Shown here piece by piece: positions 11,023 to 22,143 of a DNA stretch of 64,000 bases; within the stretch, counting starts at the first letter, position 1; the number at the start of each line of letters is the position of its first letter. The stretch comes from Bedellia somnulentella (taxonomy: Eukaryota > Arthropoda > Insecta > Lepidoptera > Bedelliidae). Below the pieces are notes generated by a model. That model had not been told where the DNA came from. It saw nothing but the letters and a program-made list of their open reading frames with translations, and searched no databases. The stretch lies in NCBI GenBank assembly GCA_963576735.1, contig OY755175.1, forward strand, positions 12,292,401-12,356,400, in the 5' to 3' direction. A program made the translations under genes and the position numbers.

Positions 11023-11454
11023 CTTCTCTCTGGCATCGACAAGTGTTTGTGTCGAAAATTTAAATTTTAGGATTTTAATTGTATTTAAGATAGTTTTTGA
11101 AAGAATTTACACTGAAAAGATCTCCGTTTCATAAGGATAAGATATACTAAAAGGAGAATTGAAGTTTTACAAATATTTCGGGATTATATTAAAGTACTTT
11201 GTTTATCGCTTGTTTCAACGGTTTTTTCAGGCCAGTATTTTTTCTTTATTTTACTCATATTACTCATATTACATTAAAACAATACCTCAGTATAACTAAG
11301 TATTGCATTAATAAGTTATATTTCTTCTTATCTACTTATATTTTCCAAGATATACTCTTATCATAAAATATAACCTTAAATTTGTCAATAAGTTATCTAG
11401 TAAATAAAACCTAGTTACACAATATCAAGTACCATTAGCTCAGAAATAGTTAAA
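11023..11454. other. Probable 5' flank / 5' UTR of LINE-1
   Basis: AT-rich; the 5' boundary of the LINE is not visible. The first ORF starts at 11455. Confidence 0.3.
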
Positions 11455-12941
11455 ATGCCTACTCGCAGTGAAACTATTAGTAATTTAGAAAAGAAGTTAA
11501 ATTCAGCCCTTTTAGAATTAAAAAAATCAAAAGAAAATATCATTTAATTGTTAGAGGAACGCGAGGATAGTGAGCAAGAAATTAACAATATTATTAAAAC
11601 CAATTCTTGTTTAAGGAAACAACTTGTTGATATGGACGCAGAGCTACAAGATAGCATAGCCCAAAGGATGGCACTGCAAAGAGATGTTAGTTTGCACCAA
11701 GATAGTTATGATTTTCATGAAGCAGCACTTCAAGAGATACAATTGTTAAAAGCACAACTGGCAGGAGCTGAATTGGAACTTCATACACTAAGGAGTAACA
11801 AATCTGAGGAGAACTCAATTATGCTACAGCAAATGTACGATAGCGTTATTCATATGCCAACTATAGACTTTACTACTCCGGTAAAAGAAAAAAAACCCCT
11901 ACCTATTGTTAACATAAAAGGTTCAAAAAAGTTAAAGAAATACCTTAAACTTAAAAGAATTGTAAGAAATCATGTAAAAAAACTTAATAAACTAAGGTGT
12001 AGTCAACATCATGAGATGAAATTTAAGTTAAAGGGCTAGAAAAACTATGTAGTGATTATGAACTTTCTCTAGACAATAATAAAGTTAAACTTAGCCATGA
12101 TAGTAATAGGATTATAGAATTGGAAAAATCTCTTCAAGATATTACATTAAAGTATCATAACAGCCACTTAGAGATGCAAAGATACATAGAAGGTTTAGAA
12201 GAAATCATAGAATTAGGTAATGAAAATATCAAAACAGTAGAAACACTTTCTGGGTTTTGCAATAAGTGTGAAAGCGTAAGTACTGTCATAAATGATGTAT
12301 CCCCTGAAAATAGAAATAATATGGTTCAGCCCACTTTTGCTTACAATAGAGGTGTGTCGACTCAGAGGACTTTAGTCTTCTCCGATTCTCTTGGTGTTAA
12401 CATTGGCCATCATTTAAACAAAGAATTAGACCAATGTATCTTAAATACTTGTATGCCCGGAGCAAGTTACTCACAAATAATAAATTCTGTTTTAAAAGCA
12501 CAATATGACTCCAACACTACTTTAGTTATTTTAATTGGTTCAAGTAACATGGTTAAACCAAGTGACTTAAAGAAATCATTTGACAAGTTGGTTAATTTAA
12601 ATGTCAGAAAAATAATTATAAGTGACTTCCTATATTCCAAGCATCTTAGCTATAAGGTTAATACTAGGATTTATAAATTAAATATGTTACTATATAATTT
12701 GACCTTGGGATATAGGCAAAAAATTGTTAATTTTAATATAAATAACTATATTAATAAACCATTTTTGACTAAAAGTACCTTGAAAGTACCTGAACATTCT
12801 TAAAAACGTCTAGCTATGTTACTAGCTAGTAATATAGTATACAACAATGTTATTAATTTGAATAACATAACAATTTCAACTGACTTGGATGCAGTTATTA
12901 GTACATGTACTAATGTATCTGCAAATTTAGCTTTAAACTAG
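11455..12941 (+). pseudogene. LINE-1 ORF1, coiled coil plus SGNH/esterase-like domain, broken
   Basis: ATG at 11455 (MPTRSETISNLEKKL...). An in-frame TAA at 11545-11547 interrupts it after 30 codons; the frame then continues to 12039 as a coiled coil rich in E, K, L and Q. A frameshift near 12036 moves the reading into the frame that runs to 12803. That part holds TLVFSDSLGV (GDSL-like Ser block) and ILIGSSNM (the G-x-x-N-like block), as in esterase domains of CR1-type ORF1 proteins. A second in-frame TAA (12801-12803) is followed by KRLAMLLASN and a stop at 12939-12941. ORF1 proteins bind the element's RNA; this one is not translatable as a whole. Confidence 0.65.
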
Positions 12942-14079
12942 GTAGTAAGACAAAGGAAAAGGCATACATTTCTCTTGTTCATCAGAACATACAGAGCCTT
13001 TCCTGCAAATTATTAGAATTAGAGTTATTCGTTAATAAGTACAATGTTAAAATACTTTGTTTGACAGAACACTGGTTAAAAGCCGAACAAATGAAGTTAA
13101 GTTTAAAGAATTACACAGTGGGCAGTTGTTTTAACAGAGAGTCCATAATGTGTGGGGGTAGTATGATACTATTATATGTAGACATTAAATTTAATGAAAG
13201 AAAAGACATCTGTAGACTCTCTGTTGAACAACATATAGAAATCTCATGCATTGAATTGAACAAGTACATAATTTTGTGTGTATATCGCCCACCCAAAGGT
13301 AACTATGACATCTTTGAAGCAGTGATGGAAGATGCTTTGGGGATGGCTTCCCGCAGCTCCAGAGAGGTTGTAGTTTGTGGGGATTTCAATGTTGACTTGT
13401 TGGGTGAGGGTCTAGTAAAGGAGAGAATATTAACATTTTTTCAATCATTTAATCTTCTAAATGTATTTAATGAGCCAACCCGAATTACCTCGACCTCTGC
13501 AACATGTTTAGATAATATTTATTGCAATTGTGATTACTCCGGTCACTTCCTTTTTGATTGCATTACCTCAGACCACAAGGGTCAATTTATAAATTTAGAA
13601 TTTACCACTGAAAAGAAAAAGTCAATAGTATGTAGACAGATAACTGAAAAAAAACTTAGCTTATTTGAAAATAATATTAGGTCTAGCATCAGCCCCCCAA
13701 TGAGAAGCAGTGAATCATTAGAGAATTGTCTTTCTTTCATCAATGGGCTGAAAACAGAATTTAACAAAATCTTTAAAACTAAGGTAATACTGTGTAATAC
13801 AAAATGCTCTTTTGCTGAATGGGCCACCACTGGAATTAGAATAAGTAGAGATCACCTATATAACATTTATAGAGAAAAGTCCTATAACTTCAACCAAGAT
13901 TTTATTATTTATGTCAGAAATTATTCAAAAATTTTCAAAAAAGTTTGTGGTGAAGCTAAATCTAGATGCATAAAACATAAAATTAAGAATTCTTCTAACA
14001 AGAGTAAGACTGTCTGGAAAATAATTAACAGTGAAACTGGAAAACTAAAGTCCCCACATGATCTCAATTTATTATTAGA
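12914..14079 (+). pseudogene. LINE-1 ORF2, N-terminal part: APE-type endonuclease
   Basis: Open from 12914. The endonuclease signature residues are present in order: HQNIQSL, LTEHWL (catalytic Glu), CVYRPP, CGDFNVDLL and SDHKGQF. The frame is ended by GAC TAG, where the CTAG is the terminus of the Helitron inserted at 14080. Reading skips in frame to 15036, the last Asp codon being completed by the T on the far side. The start codon is unclear; no ATG lies near the endonuclease start. Confidence 0.75.
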
Positions 14080-14883
14080 CTAGTGGATCGGCCCAGCTTC
14101 GCACGGGTAGCGTAGTTTTATAAATATCTGAGGTTTCTTCAATCACTGCTCAACCTTTGTGAAATTTAGCGCCACTTATAGCACTCCTGAATAGTTTTAG
14201 CTTTGTGAGTGTGAAAGCGCTTTAATGAACGGTTTAGTATCTCCAACCCATGCAAACAAAGAATCAGAGTTAAAAACTTTGCATACATCATACATATACT
14301 CACGGCTATCTTTTGCCCGAGTAACCATTGCTAAAAAATAATCCAGCATGATTCAGTATTCACGTGTGACGACAGGACGCGATGGCTTATTTCATGTATA
14401 AGTTTGGTGTTTCTATACCGATTTCTATGATTCTTTTTTATTGAATAGGTAATAATGTAAACTTTTTTTAATGAGAGATGAATGAGAGAACTATAAACGT
14501 AAGAGTAAACAAATATAATCAGGATGCTCCGAACTGCTAAGCTATCAGGAGTTACACGTGTTATTGTGAGTCAACCATAAAAGATAGACATATACTGTTG
14601 AAAGATACTTTTTAGACAATTTTATGTCCAATTATTCTATCATACATGATTTTTATGTAACTGTAACCATTAAGGCTGCACACGCGACGAAAGCTTAAAA
14701 ATTGGAGTAACATCCCCCATTTTCCCACGATTTCCCAAAATTCCCCTTCATTACTCTGCTGAAAAGTACACTATAACCTGCCCAGGAGTATGATGAATAA
14801 TTCTACCAAGTTTCGTTAAAATCCGTCGAGTAGTTTTTGTTTCCATAAGGAACATACAAACCGACAGACAGACAGACAGACAG

Positions 14884-14914
<31 letters not shown>

Positions 14915-15035
14915 AAAATTTTACTGATTGCATTTTTGTCATCAGTATCGTTCACTAATCACCCCCTGATAGTTATTTTGAAAATATATTTAATGTACAG
15001 AATTGACCTCTCTACAGATTTATTATAAGTATAGA
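14080..15035 (-). mobile_element. Non-autonomous Helitron (copy C)
   Basis: Minus orientation: 5' end TCTATACTTATAATAAATC at 15035, 3' end CCCGTGCGAAGCTGGG...CCACTAG at 14080. It sits between A and T, the Helitron target rule, with no target duplication. It contains a GACA tetranucleotide run (about 14864-14913) and a Rep-A scrap near 14290-14345. No Rep/helicase ORF. Copies A (20991) and B (55437) share the same ends. Confidence 0.85.
14864..14913 (+). repeat. (ACAG)n microsatellite inside the Helitron
   Basis: About 12 tandem GACA units with one GACG interruption. The same site is short in copies A and B. Confidence 0.85.
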
Positions 15036-16746
15036 TAATGAACTGATACAGTCAAGATCACAAATTGCTGACATTTTTGAAAATCATTTTATTAATACCC
15101 CTACTCAGACAACAGAGAAATTAAATTCATGTCCCCAAAAAGCTCTTGAGTTGTTGGAACGAAATGTTACCAAAACAACAGCACAGTTTTCTTTCATGTA
15201 TGTTGACAGTAATGATATAATTAAAAATTTTAAAACTATTAGTCTTAAAAAAACCGAAGACATAACCGGAATGTCAGTTTTCGTCATAAACAGAATAATA
15301 AATATAATCGCTCCACATTTAACGATACTTTTTAATAAATGTATAGGAGATATAGGAGAATTTCCAGACTGCATGAAGTTAAGTAGGCTCATCCCACTCC
15401 ATAAATCAGGAGATAGTCAGGACTTTACCAATTATAGGCCTATTTCTATTTTACCAGTTCTCAGTAAAGTTTTTGAGAAAATCATGTCCAACCAAATGCT
15501 TTCTTATTTCAACAAACATAATATATTCCATGACGAGCAATATGGTTTCACCAAAGGTAGGTCTACTGTAGATGCAGGAGTGTCACTAATGAAACATATT
15601 TTTAATTCATGGGAAAACTCCCGGGATGCGTTAGGTATATTCTGTGACCTCACAAAAGCTTTTGATTGTGTAAAAAAAGAGATAGCGTTGATTAAACTTA
15701 AATATTACGGTTTTGACGAGCAAGCACTGAAATTGATGGCATCATATCTTAATAAAAGAACTTTAAAGGTTGATATTAATGGAACCACGTCGGAAGGATC
15801 GGAAATAGAAATGGGCGTTCCTCAAGGTTCTATACTTGGCCCATTACTGTTTCTGATTTACATTAATGATTTACCATTTATGGTACAAAAGTATTCTGAG
15901 ATAGTTATGTTTGCAGATGACACATCTTTAATATTTAATGTAGCGAGATCCTCTACATCTCTTGACGACGCAAATAAAGCTATCTCACTGGTATTGCATT
16001 GGTTTACTGTAAATAACCTGGTTCTAAATGCCAAAAAAACTAAATGTATTAAATTTACTTTACCGAATGTTAGGCAAGTTGAAAACAATATTGTTATTGA
16101 TAGTGAAAAAGTAGAATTAGTGAAAGAGACAAAATTCCTAGGGATAATAATCGATTCTAAGTTGCAATGGGGACCCCATATACTAACACTTTCTAAAAGG
16201 CTGAGCTCTGCAGCGTATGCCGTGCGTAAGATTAGAGAAATAGCAGACGTAGAAACAGCTCGCATTGTGTATTTCAGTTATTTTCATAGTATTATGTCGT
16301 ACGGTATTTTATTATGGGGTAAAGCGGCTGATGTTCATAAAGTTTTCGTCTTACAAAAGCGAGCTATCCGATCTATTTACATGTTGAGGTCGAGGTATTC
16401 GTTGCGCGAAAAATTTAAAGATATTGGCATTTTAACTGTCCCTTGCCAATACATATTTGAGAATTTAATGTATGCTAAAAAGAATATATGTCAATTTAGT
16501 AAAGTTAGTGATAGGCATACTGTTAACACTCGAAATAAGGACAAACTTAACGTACCGAAGTGGAGACTTAATAAAGTAAGTAACTCCTTTATGGGACTAT
16601 CCCTCCAAATGTTCAACAAACTTCATTCTGACATGTTGGAATTGCCTGTGGCATCTTTTAAAAAGGCAAATAAAGCAATGCTTTTAAAGAAATCTTACTA
16701 CAGTGTTCAAGATTTTTTAAACGACAAGGACCCAACGCGCACATGA
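15036..16746 (+). pseudogene. LINE-1 ORF2, C-terminal part: reverse transcriptase
   Basis: In frame with the endonuclease part once the Helitron is skipped. RT motifs: LIPLHKSGD, NYRPIS, QYGFTKGRST, FCDLTKAFD, GVPQGSILGPLLFLIYINDL, FADDTSLI (catalytic Asp pair), then TKFLGI. It ends SVQDFLNDKDPTRT and a TGA at 16744-16746. No stop or frameshift was seen in 570 codons. It would copy the element's own RNA at the nicked target. It is labelled a pseudogene only because the full ORF2 is interrupted. Confidence 0.8.
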
Positions 16747-17123
16747 CCGTGTCCGTAAAGCTATAAATCTTCCCTCGTTATTCCCAGGAATAATTGTCTG
16801 GTGAGGATTTTTCTTCTCACGTTATGTGATTGGTTTTTTGTGATGGACAATTTATTTTTATTATGTCAAACAAGCGTTTGGTTTTGTCGCATAGAAAATC
16901 TTTTATAAAGTAGAAACATGTTAATAAACTGAAATTGTACAAACCATGTTTTGAAAAAATGAAAAAATGTGAATGTAAAGAGTTTCTTTGTTGCTTCTTC
17001 TCTTTACGAACACCTTCCGAAGCAACGGACTAATGATAAATTTAAAAACATTTGACGTTCAAAAAATGTTAGTTTTTAACTTAATTTTGAAGAATAAACA
17101 TTTTGACTTTTTTTTTGACTTTT
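16747..17123 (+). other. LINE-1 3' UTR and flank
   Basis: AT-rich sequence after the stop, with AATAAACTG near 16925 and A-rich runs to about 16975. The exact 3' end is not resolved. Confidence 0.4.
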
Positions 17124-17240
17124 GACACTGTCCAAGCAAAACGTGGGTACTCTGAACACCAGATGACAATATCACGTGTTGTTCAGGAGTATTAGTATCT
17201 CTGCCAATCCCTTCGGGGATATTCGGCGTGGAGGTTTAAG
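17124..17240 (+). repeat. SINE-T 3' half
   Basis: GACACTGTCCAAGC..., ACGTGGGTACTCTGAACACC and CTCTGCCAATCCCTTC match the distal part of the long copies at 32405 and 61957. The tRNA head is missing. Confidence 0.65.
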
Positions 17241-17328
17241 TCTTTGAGTCCTTTTGAGTAACTGTATGTCGAGAAACCGGGCATAGCCGAAAGAGTAAAA
17301 AAAGTGGGAATGAGCAGGGCACATTGCA

Positions 17329-17560
17329 CGCAGAACTTATACGCTCGTTCCACTTTCTTACTATTAATGTCAATCTTGCATTCGGTCATATTCTCTTCTC
17401 TCACAAAAACCTTGTTTTTGGACGTTTCCACATTCACATTCATTCTCTTTTTTTTAAATGACGCATGACAATATTTATTCATTCAAATCTTTAACGGACG
17501 ATGCAAGTAACATTTGATCGTTAGCATAAAGAAGGTATTTGATGATGAATTCACCCATTC
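17329..17560 (-). pseudogene. Decayed RTE-type LINE reverse transcriptase fragment
   Basis: Minus-strand translation gives IIKYLLYANDQMLLASS, then after two stops KKRMNVNVETSKNKVFV, NMTECKIDI and KVERAYKF. This follows the pattern of the RT palm/thumb in RTE-class LINEs (a Y-A-D-D block, then K...NV.KTKVMVF, then EC.I...VE...F). The catalytic YADD reads YAND here, so the copy is dead. Confidence 0.55.
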
Positions 17561-18199
17561 GTCGTCAATAACTTTATTTTTATAAATTGATTTGAATATT
17601 GATTTATCACATTTATTTACTTGTTACGGTGCATTTTTCTTGCTATTGTTTTATTAATAAATAAGTTTCTTTCTTAGTTAAGCCTTCTGTTTCTTTTGTT
17701 TTCGGTGTTCTTAATTTTTATGCATATGTGGGAGCTTGTTATTCGCCTATTTTTGCCTATGTGATAATTTCAATATATAAATTTAGCTGCAAGCCCCTCA
17801 ATGATAATAAAATTCAATAAATAACCACTTTCACCAAACTCTATCAGACCATAATTCATGAACAAATTGAAGAGCCACGGAGAAGCTACACATCCCTAGA
17901 GATACCGAACCAGTCCGTGTTTTCCTCGTTTTCTCTTACTAGTCTTACACATGCACTGGAACCCTCAGAGAGTGAAACCAACGCACGTATAAGTTGAGTC
18001 CCCAAGGTCCTTGGCTTAGAACTTCGATGATGCTCTTAAAGAGAAGATTTGGTCTATGTACATTTAAAATGTCCAATATAGCATAATAAATATATACTAA
18101 CTTTCGCCTGCAGCGAACTACACGCGTAGATTTTGAACATAAAAATGGAGGAGGTTTTAAATTCGTCAAACATGAGCCGGAGGACGAACGGCCGGGTAG
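17561..18199. other. Non-coding, no feature seen
   Basis: AT-rich, no exon recognised. Confidence 0.4.
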
Positions 18200-18297
18200 A
18201 GGGGATATAGCTCAATTGGCCAAGTGACGGGGGCTTATACCCGGAGGTCATGGGTTTGATCCCCGCTGGTGTCGAAATTTTTCTTTCCTTCATTTAT
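18200..18297 (+). mobile_element. SINE-B copy
   Basis: tRNA-like head GGGGATATAGCTCAATTGGC with B box GGGTTTGATCCCC, followed by TGGTGTCGAAATTTTTCTTT. Same head-tail arrangement as 5155-5270 in the other orientation. Confidence 0.65.
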
Positions 18298-18330
18298 ACA
18301 TACATACATATACTCACGGCTAAAATAATC
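18296..18330 (-). repeat. Rep-A end fragment
   Basis: ACATACATACATATACTCAC followed by GGCTAAAATAAT. Confidence 0.5.
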
Positions 18331-18374
18331 TTCCTTTATCTATCCTTTGATTTCGATAAATAATCCTTCATTTA

Positions 18375-19060
18375 TCTATACAAATATTATAAAGCTGAAG
18401 AAATTGTTTGTATATTTGAACACTAGGATCCCAGAAACTGCCCAATCAAATTGAAAAAATATTTTTGTGTTGGATAGTCCATTTATTGAGGAAGGCTTTA
18501 TAGGCTATATATCATCATGCTGCGACCAATAGGAGCAAAAAAATAGCAAAAGATGTTGCAAAAACGGCGATAATTTATCATATTTTAAGGCTTCCGTCGT
18601 GTACGCTGCGTAAACGGTTTATATTTGAACGCTAGGATCTCAGAAACTGCCCAATCAAATTAAAAAAATATTTTTGTGTTGGATAGTCCATTTATTGAGG
18701 AAGGCTTTAGGCTATATATCATCATGCTGCGACCAATAGGAGCAAAAAAATAGCAAAAGATGTTGCAAAAACGGCGATAATTATTCATATTTTAAGGCTT
18801 CCGTCGTGTACGCTGCGTAAACGGTTTAAGTTACCCAAAAAGTATGTATGAAAGAATTATTCCTCTTTAAATGATCAAAATGATGAAAAATGCTCACGGC
18901 AGTATATGTCTATCTTTTAAGATTGACTCACTATAACCATTTTTATAATAATCATATTTGGTCGAAATTCATGCATTATTGCCAATTATTTGCCATAATG
19001 TTTTATCAAAATAATATTAATCCTTATCCAAATAAATGTGTTGGTGATTAAGAGTATTTA
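18375..19060 (+). mobile_element. Helitron-type element, 5' part, with internal tandem duplication
   Basis: Begins TCTATACAAATATTATAAAG after an A, as Helitron 5' ends do. Internal text (GGCTTCCGTCGTGTACGCTG, TATGTCTATCTTTTAAGATTGAC, TTAATCCTTATCC) resembles the Helitrons at 21.3 kb and 57.8 kb. No 3' CTAG end was found before the LINE at 19.16 kb. Confidence 0.5.
18412..18827 (+). repeat. 209-bp tandem duplication
   Basis: ATATTTGAACACTAGGATCC begins at 18412 and again (ATATTTGAACGCTAGGATCT) at 18621. Both copies run to GCTGCGTAAACGGTTT with only a few differences. Confidence 0.9.
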
Positions 19061-19187
19061 ATCTATACTATTAACGAATATTTTACAACATTTTATATTA
19101 AAACAAACTTATTTAATTAAAATAATAAACTAATACAATTTAATAACTTAAAAAATATCTACTATATTATAAAAAAAAACATATCTT

Positions 19188-20605
19188 CTAAATCGCTGCC
19201 GCTTGGTGGTAAGGTACCAAGGAGGCTGGCGGCATTGCCCCTTTGTATAGCCAAACTAATACGTTGGGCAAAATACACACCAGCCCTTGGATCACCACAT
19301 GTCTCCACCAAGCGCGCCGAAATTTCCTTAAAAAATCGACGGGCACTGGACCCCATGGACCGAGGGTCTCAACAGCGAAAGCAGTAAAAATATGGTCTTC
19401 ACCTATATTACTGTATTTCCGCTTCTTGAGACCCTCAGCATCATTAGCCGCAGAACCAGCCCTAGACGCAGACCCCGATAAATGGGACGGCGCTAGTGTG
19501 TCGACGCAAGTTGCGTCCCACACTAGTGTCTTCCCATTTTTCCATGGAATCAACGACATACCATCTGGCCTCTTACCATCATCGCGCAGCAAACCTGACG
19601 GTTCCAGGATAGCTGGAATGTTGACAGTGGTAAGAGCCCGTCTGATGATGTCATTGATTGCAGCATGGCGAGGTATACGCCCAGCGCTACAGCGACATGA
19701 CAAACCATGGTGTCCCAACTGATCTACTAATACACCACAGCGGCAGCGATGTTTCTCGTTTATTTTTGTGCCCAATCTGAGACCTAAGGCTAGAGAAAAG
19801 GAGCCTCTGTCTAGTCGAGTTTCTAGATTACTAGATGGGAGAGCTTGTAGCCAATGTCCCGAATCTGGCTCGCAGCAAGCCAAAAGACGCGCCCGCTCCA
19901 CTAAGTCAAGAGCTGAATTCAAAAGATTTGCCTGAACTTGACCGCAAAGGGGCTCGTCCCATTGCCTCTGAGAAGCCAGATTAACGGGAACATTAACACT
20001 TGGACCGACCATTTCTATCCATGCTTTCTTGGCCTCTGGGAGATCTATAACCTCCGATACGCTCACCACGTTTCTCACTATGCGTAAGAACAGATCCTTG
20101 GTGGAGAAACCAGATGACAAGAAAGCAGGTAAGGCTATACTTGAGACGCTGCGGATGCCAATACCACCGTGCCGAATCGGTAGTGTGGCTTGTGTCCAGC
20201 AGCGTTCATTTAAAGATATGTTAAAAATTTTGACTAAAGAATCTTTGATAATATTATCTATATCCGAAAGAACTGAGATTTGCCTCCATAAGCCAGAACA
20301 TCTCAGAACATATGTGAATTTTGGTACAAACAAGCAATATTTAATTATAGTGTAAGCCACGTGAGGATTTAGTTCTCCTAAAAGAGTGGAACAATCGTGA
20401 AACTTGAATAACTTATCTTTTATAAAGTTGGGAATGGAAGCATCCAAAACCGGAGCACCTAGGAGGTGAAGGGATTCGTCATCAATTATTCTTATACCAG
20501 GAGCCAAACAGCTAAATTTAGAATTTAATTCCACAACAGTTTCTGAGTTTATCTTAGAGCCAAAGTATAATTCGCATTTTCTAAAATTCAATTCTAACCC
20601 GATTT
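19188..20605 (-). pseudogene. LINE-4 RT thumb plus zinc knuckle and restriction-like endonuclease domain
   Basis: About 470 codons without a stop. It begins LNFRKCELYFG and LLGAPVLD (RT distal motif). Toward the C-terminus CRCGVLVDQLGHHGLSC fits a C-x-C-x9-10-H-H-x3-C zinc-binding knuckle. Next come KRPDGMSLIP and, 13 residues after the PDG, VWDATC; an R-PD-x(12-14)-D spacing is the signature of R2/R4-type restriction-like endonucleases. The C-terminus is GPWGPVPVDFL...RAWWRHVVIQG. The family assignment is inference; the motifs are seen. Confidence 0.6.
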
Positions 20606-20607
20606 TT

Positions 20608-20978
20608 TTAAAATTTGTTTATTAAATTTTCTAAATCATTTAAAACCTCATTCGCTTCACCTCCAATGGTACCATCATCTAAATACCACACATTGAACTT
20701 GGAGGCTAAGTCCTTTATGTGTGGGTGTATAGCCAAACTAAAAATAGCCGGACCCAGAGGATCACCTTGCTGGCAGCCGACACAAGAATTAATTAATTTT
20801 CCACGATGAATCAATTTAGACGGTGAACTATAGCATTGCCAAAGATAATTATATAAATCCGGAGTTTGGTCTTTAACTGCTGCCAGCAAGGCGGCTCTAT
20901 CGACTGTATTGAAAGCATTTTTAACATCAACCTTCAACAGAACGCTATCCTGACAATGCTGTAGGAACGCACGGAGTT
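20608..20978 (-). pseudogene. LINE-4 reverse transcriptase core
   Basis: Minus reading LRAFLQHCQ...LLKVDVKNAFNTVDR (first catalytic Asp), GCQQGDPLGPAIFSL, and NVWYLDDGTIGG (YLDD catalytic pair). The frame ends NLINKF stop at the run TTTTAAAAAAA. The downstream frame continues KKIGLELNFRKCELYFG, so a single indel in the homopolymer separates the two. Confidence 0.75.
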
Positions 20979-20990
20979 ACAAGTTATCTA

Positions 20991-22007
20991 TCTATACTTT
21001 ATAATAAATCTGTAGAGAGGTCAATTCTGTACATGAAATATATTTTCAAAATAACTATCAGGTGGTGATTAGGGATCGATACTGATGCCAAAAATGCAAT
21101 CAGTAAAATTTTTGTCTGTCTGTCTGTCGGTTTGTATGTTCCTTATGGAAACAAAAATTACTCGACGGATTTTAACGAAACTTGGTAAAATTATTTTCCA
21201 TACTCCTGGGCAAGTTTTTGTATACTTTCCAGCAGAGTAGTAAAGGGGAATTTTGGGAAATTTTGGGAAAACGGGAAAAGTTACTACATTTTTTAAGCTT
21301 CCGTCGCGTGTACAGCCTTAATGGTTAAACTTACATAGAAATCATGTATGACGGAAATATTCTTCATAAAATTATCTAAAAAAAAATCCTCAACAGTTTA
21401 TGTCTATCTTTTACGATTGACTCGCAATAACATGTGTAATTCCTGATGGCTTAGCAGTTCGGAACATTCTGATTATATTTGTTTACTCTTACGTTTGTAA
21501 ACCTCTCACGTACTGTAAATTAGTAACGATTCGGTTTTGGTCACGGGCGCGATGGCTTATTTTATGTATAATTTCGGTGTTTCTCAAAAAGGTAACATTA
21601 TTACCTATTCAATAAAAAAAGAATCATAGAAATCGGTAGAGAAACACCGAAATTATACATAAAATAAGCCATCGCGCTCGTGACCAAAACCGAATCGTTA
21701 CTAATTTACATATAACATACTAGATGGCGCCAGTAGTTGCATCCTACAACACGTAATGATTTATTTTTTAGATTGTTATACATACTTCATAGCGTTTTAT
21801 TCCAAAATTTGCTATTAAACGGAAATACTGAACCGTTCATTAAAGCGCATTAAAAATCACCAAACTACACTGTTTAGGGAGTGCTATAAATTTAATAAAT
21901 TGAAAACATTGCGCTGAATTTCACAATGCTTGAGCAGTGACTAAAGAAAGAAATCTCAGATATTTAAAAAACAACGCTACCCGTGCGAAGCTGGGACGAT
22001 CCACTAG
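20991..22007 (+). mobile_element. Non-autonomous Helitron (copy A)
   Basis: 5' end TCTATACTTTATAATAAATC after an A, 3' end CCCGTGCGAAGCTGGGACGATCCACTAG before a T. No ORF for Rep/helicase. Compared with copies B and C it carries an extra 72-bp palindrome arm. It lies immediately beyond the truncated 5' end of LINE-4. Confidence 0.85.
21514..21710. repeat. 72-bp inverted repeat inside Helitron A
   Basis: Arm 21514-21585 (TGTAAATTAGTAACGATTCG...) is the reverse complement of 21639-21710 with one mismatch (GGGC versus GAGC); the loop is 53 bp. Copy B (55437-56413) has only the right arm. Confidence 0.9.
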
Positions 22008-22143
22008 TTGTGAATAAAATTGTACTTGACATCACTTAATCTAAATTAACATCTTAGAAGAAAATACAATTTCAAAATTACTTCGCAACAAAATTGACAC
22101 GCGTGCATGAAGCGCAAGACAAGACAAGAGCTTATGTTTAAGC

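Larger units (their letters stand above)
11400..17000 (+). mobile_element. LINE-1: two-ORF non-LTR retrotransposon (CR1/Jockey group), split by a Helitron
   Basis: The order is ORF1 (coiled coil then SGNH/esterase-like domain, 11455-12941), then ORF2 with APE-type endonuclease (12914-14079) and reverse transcriptase (15036-16746). The Helitron at 14080-15035 interrupts ORF2. ORF1 overlaps ORF2 slightly in another frame. An esterase-bearing ORF1 is known from the CR1 group. ORF2 carries no other visible stop, so the copy is fairly young. The outer ends are approximate; I could not find target duplications. Confidence 0.75.
19150..20980 (-). mobile_element. LINE-4: 5'-truncated non-LTR retrotransposon with candidate restriction-like endonuclease
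   Basis: Minus-strand RT followed by a C-terminal CCHC knuckle and a PD-(D/E)XK-like block. Coding runs from about 20978 to the stop at 19188, with one frameshift at an A/T run near 20605. A TAA precedes LRAFLQHC at about 20978, marking the 5' truncation. A T-run follows the stop in minus reading. Confidence 0.65.

Noticed and set aside
19243..19722. 159-codon plus-strand ORF opposite LINE-4
   Set aside because: Shadow of the RT/endonuclease ORF on the minus strand.
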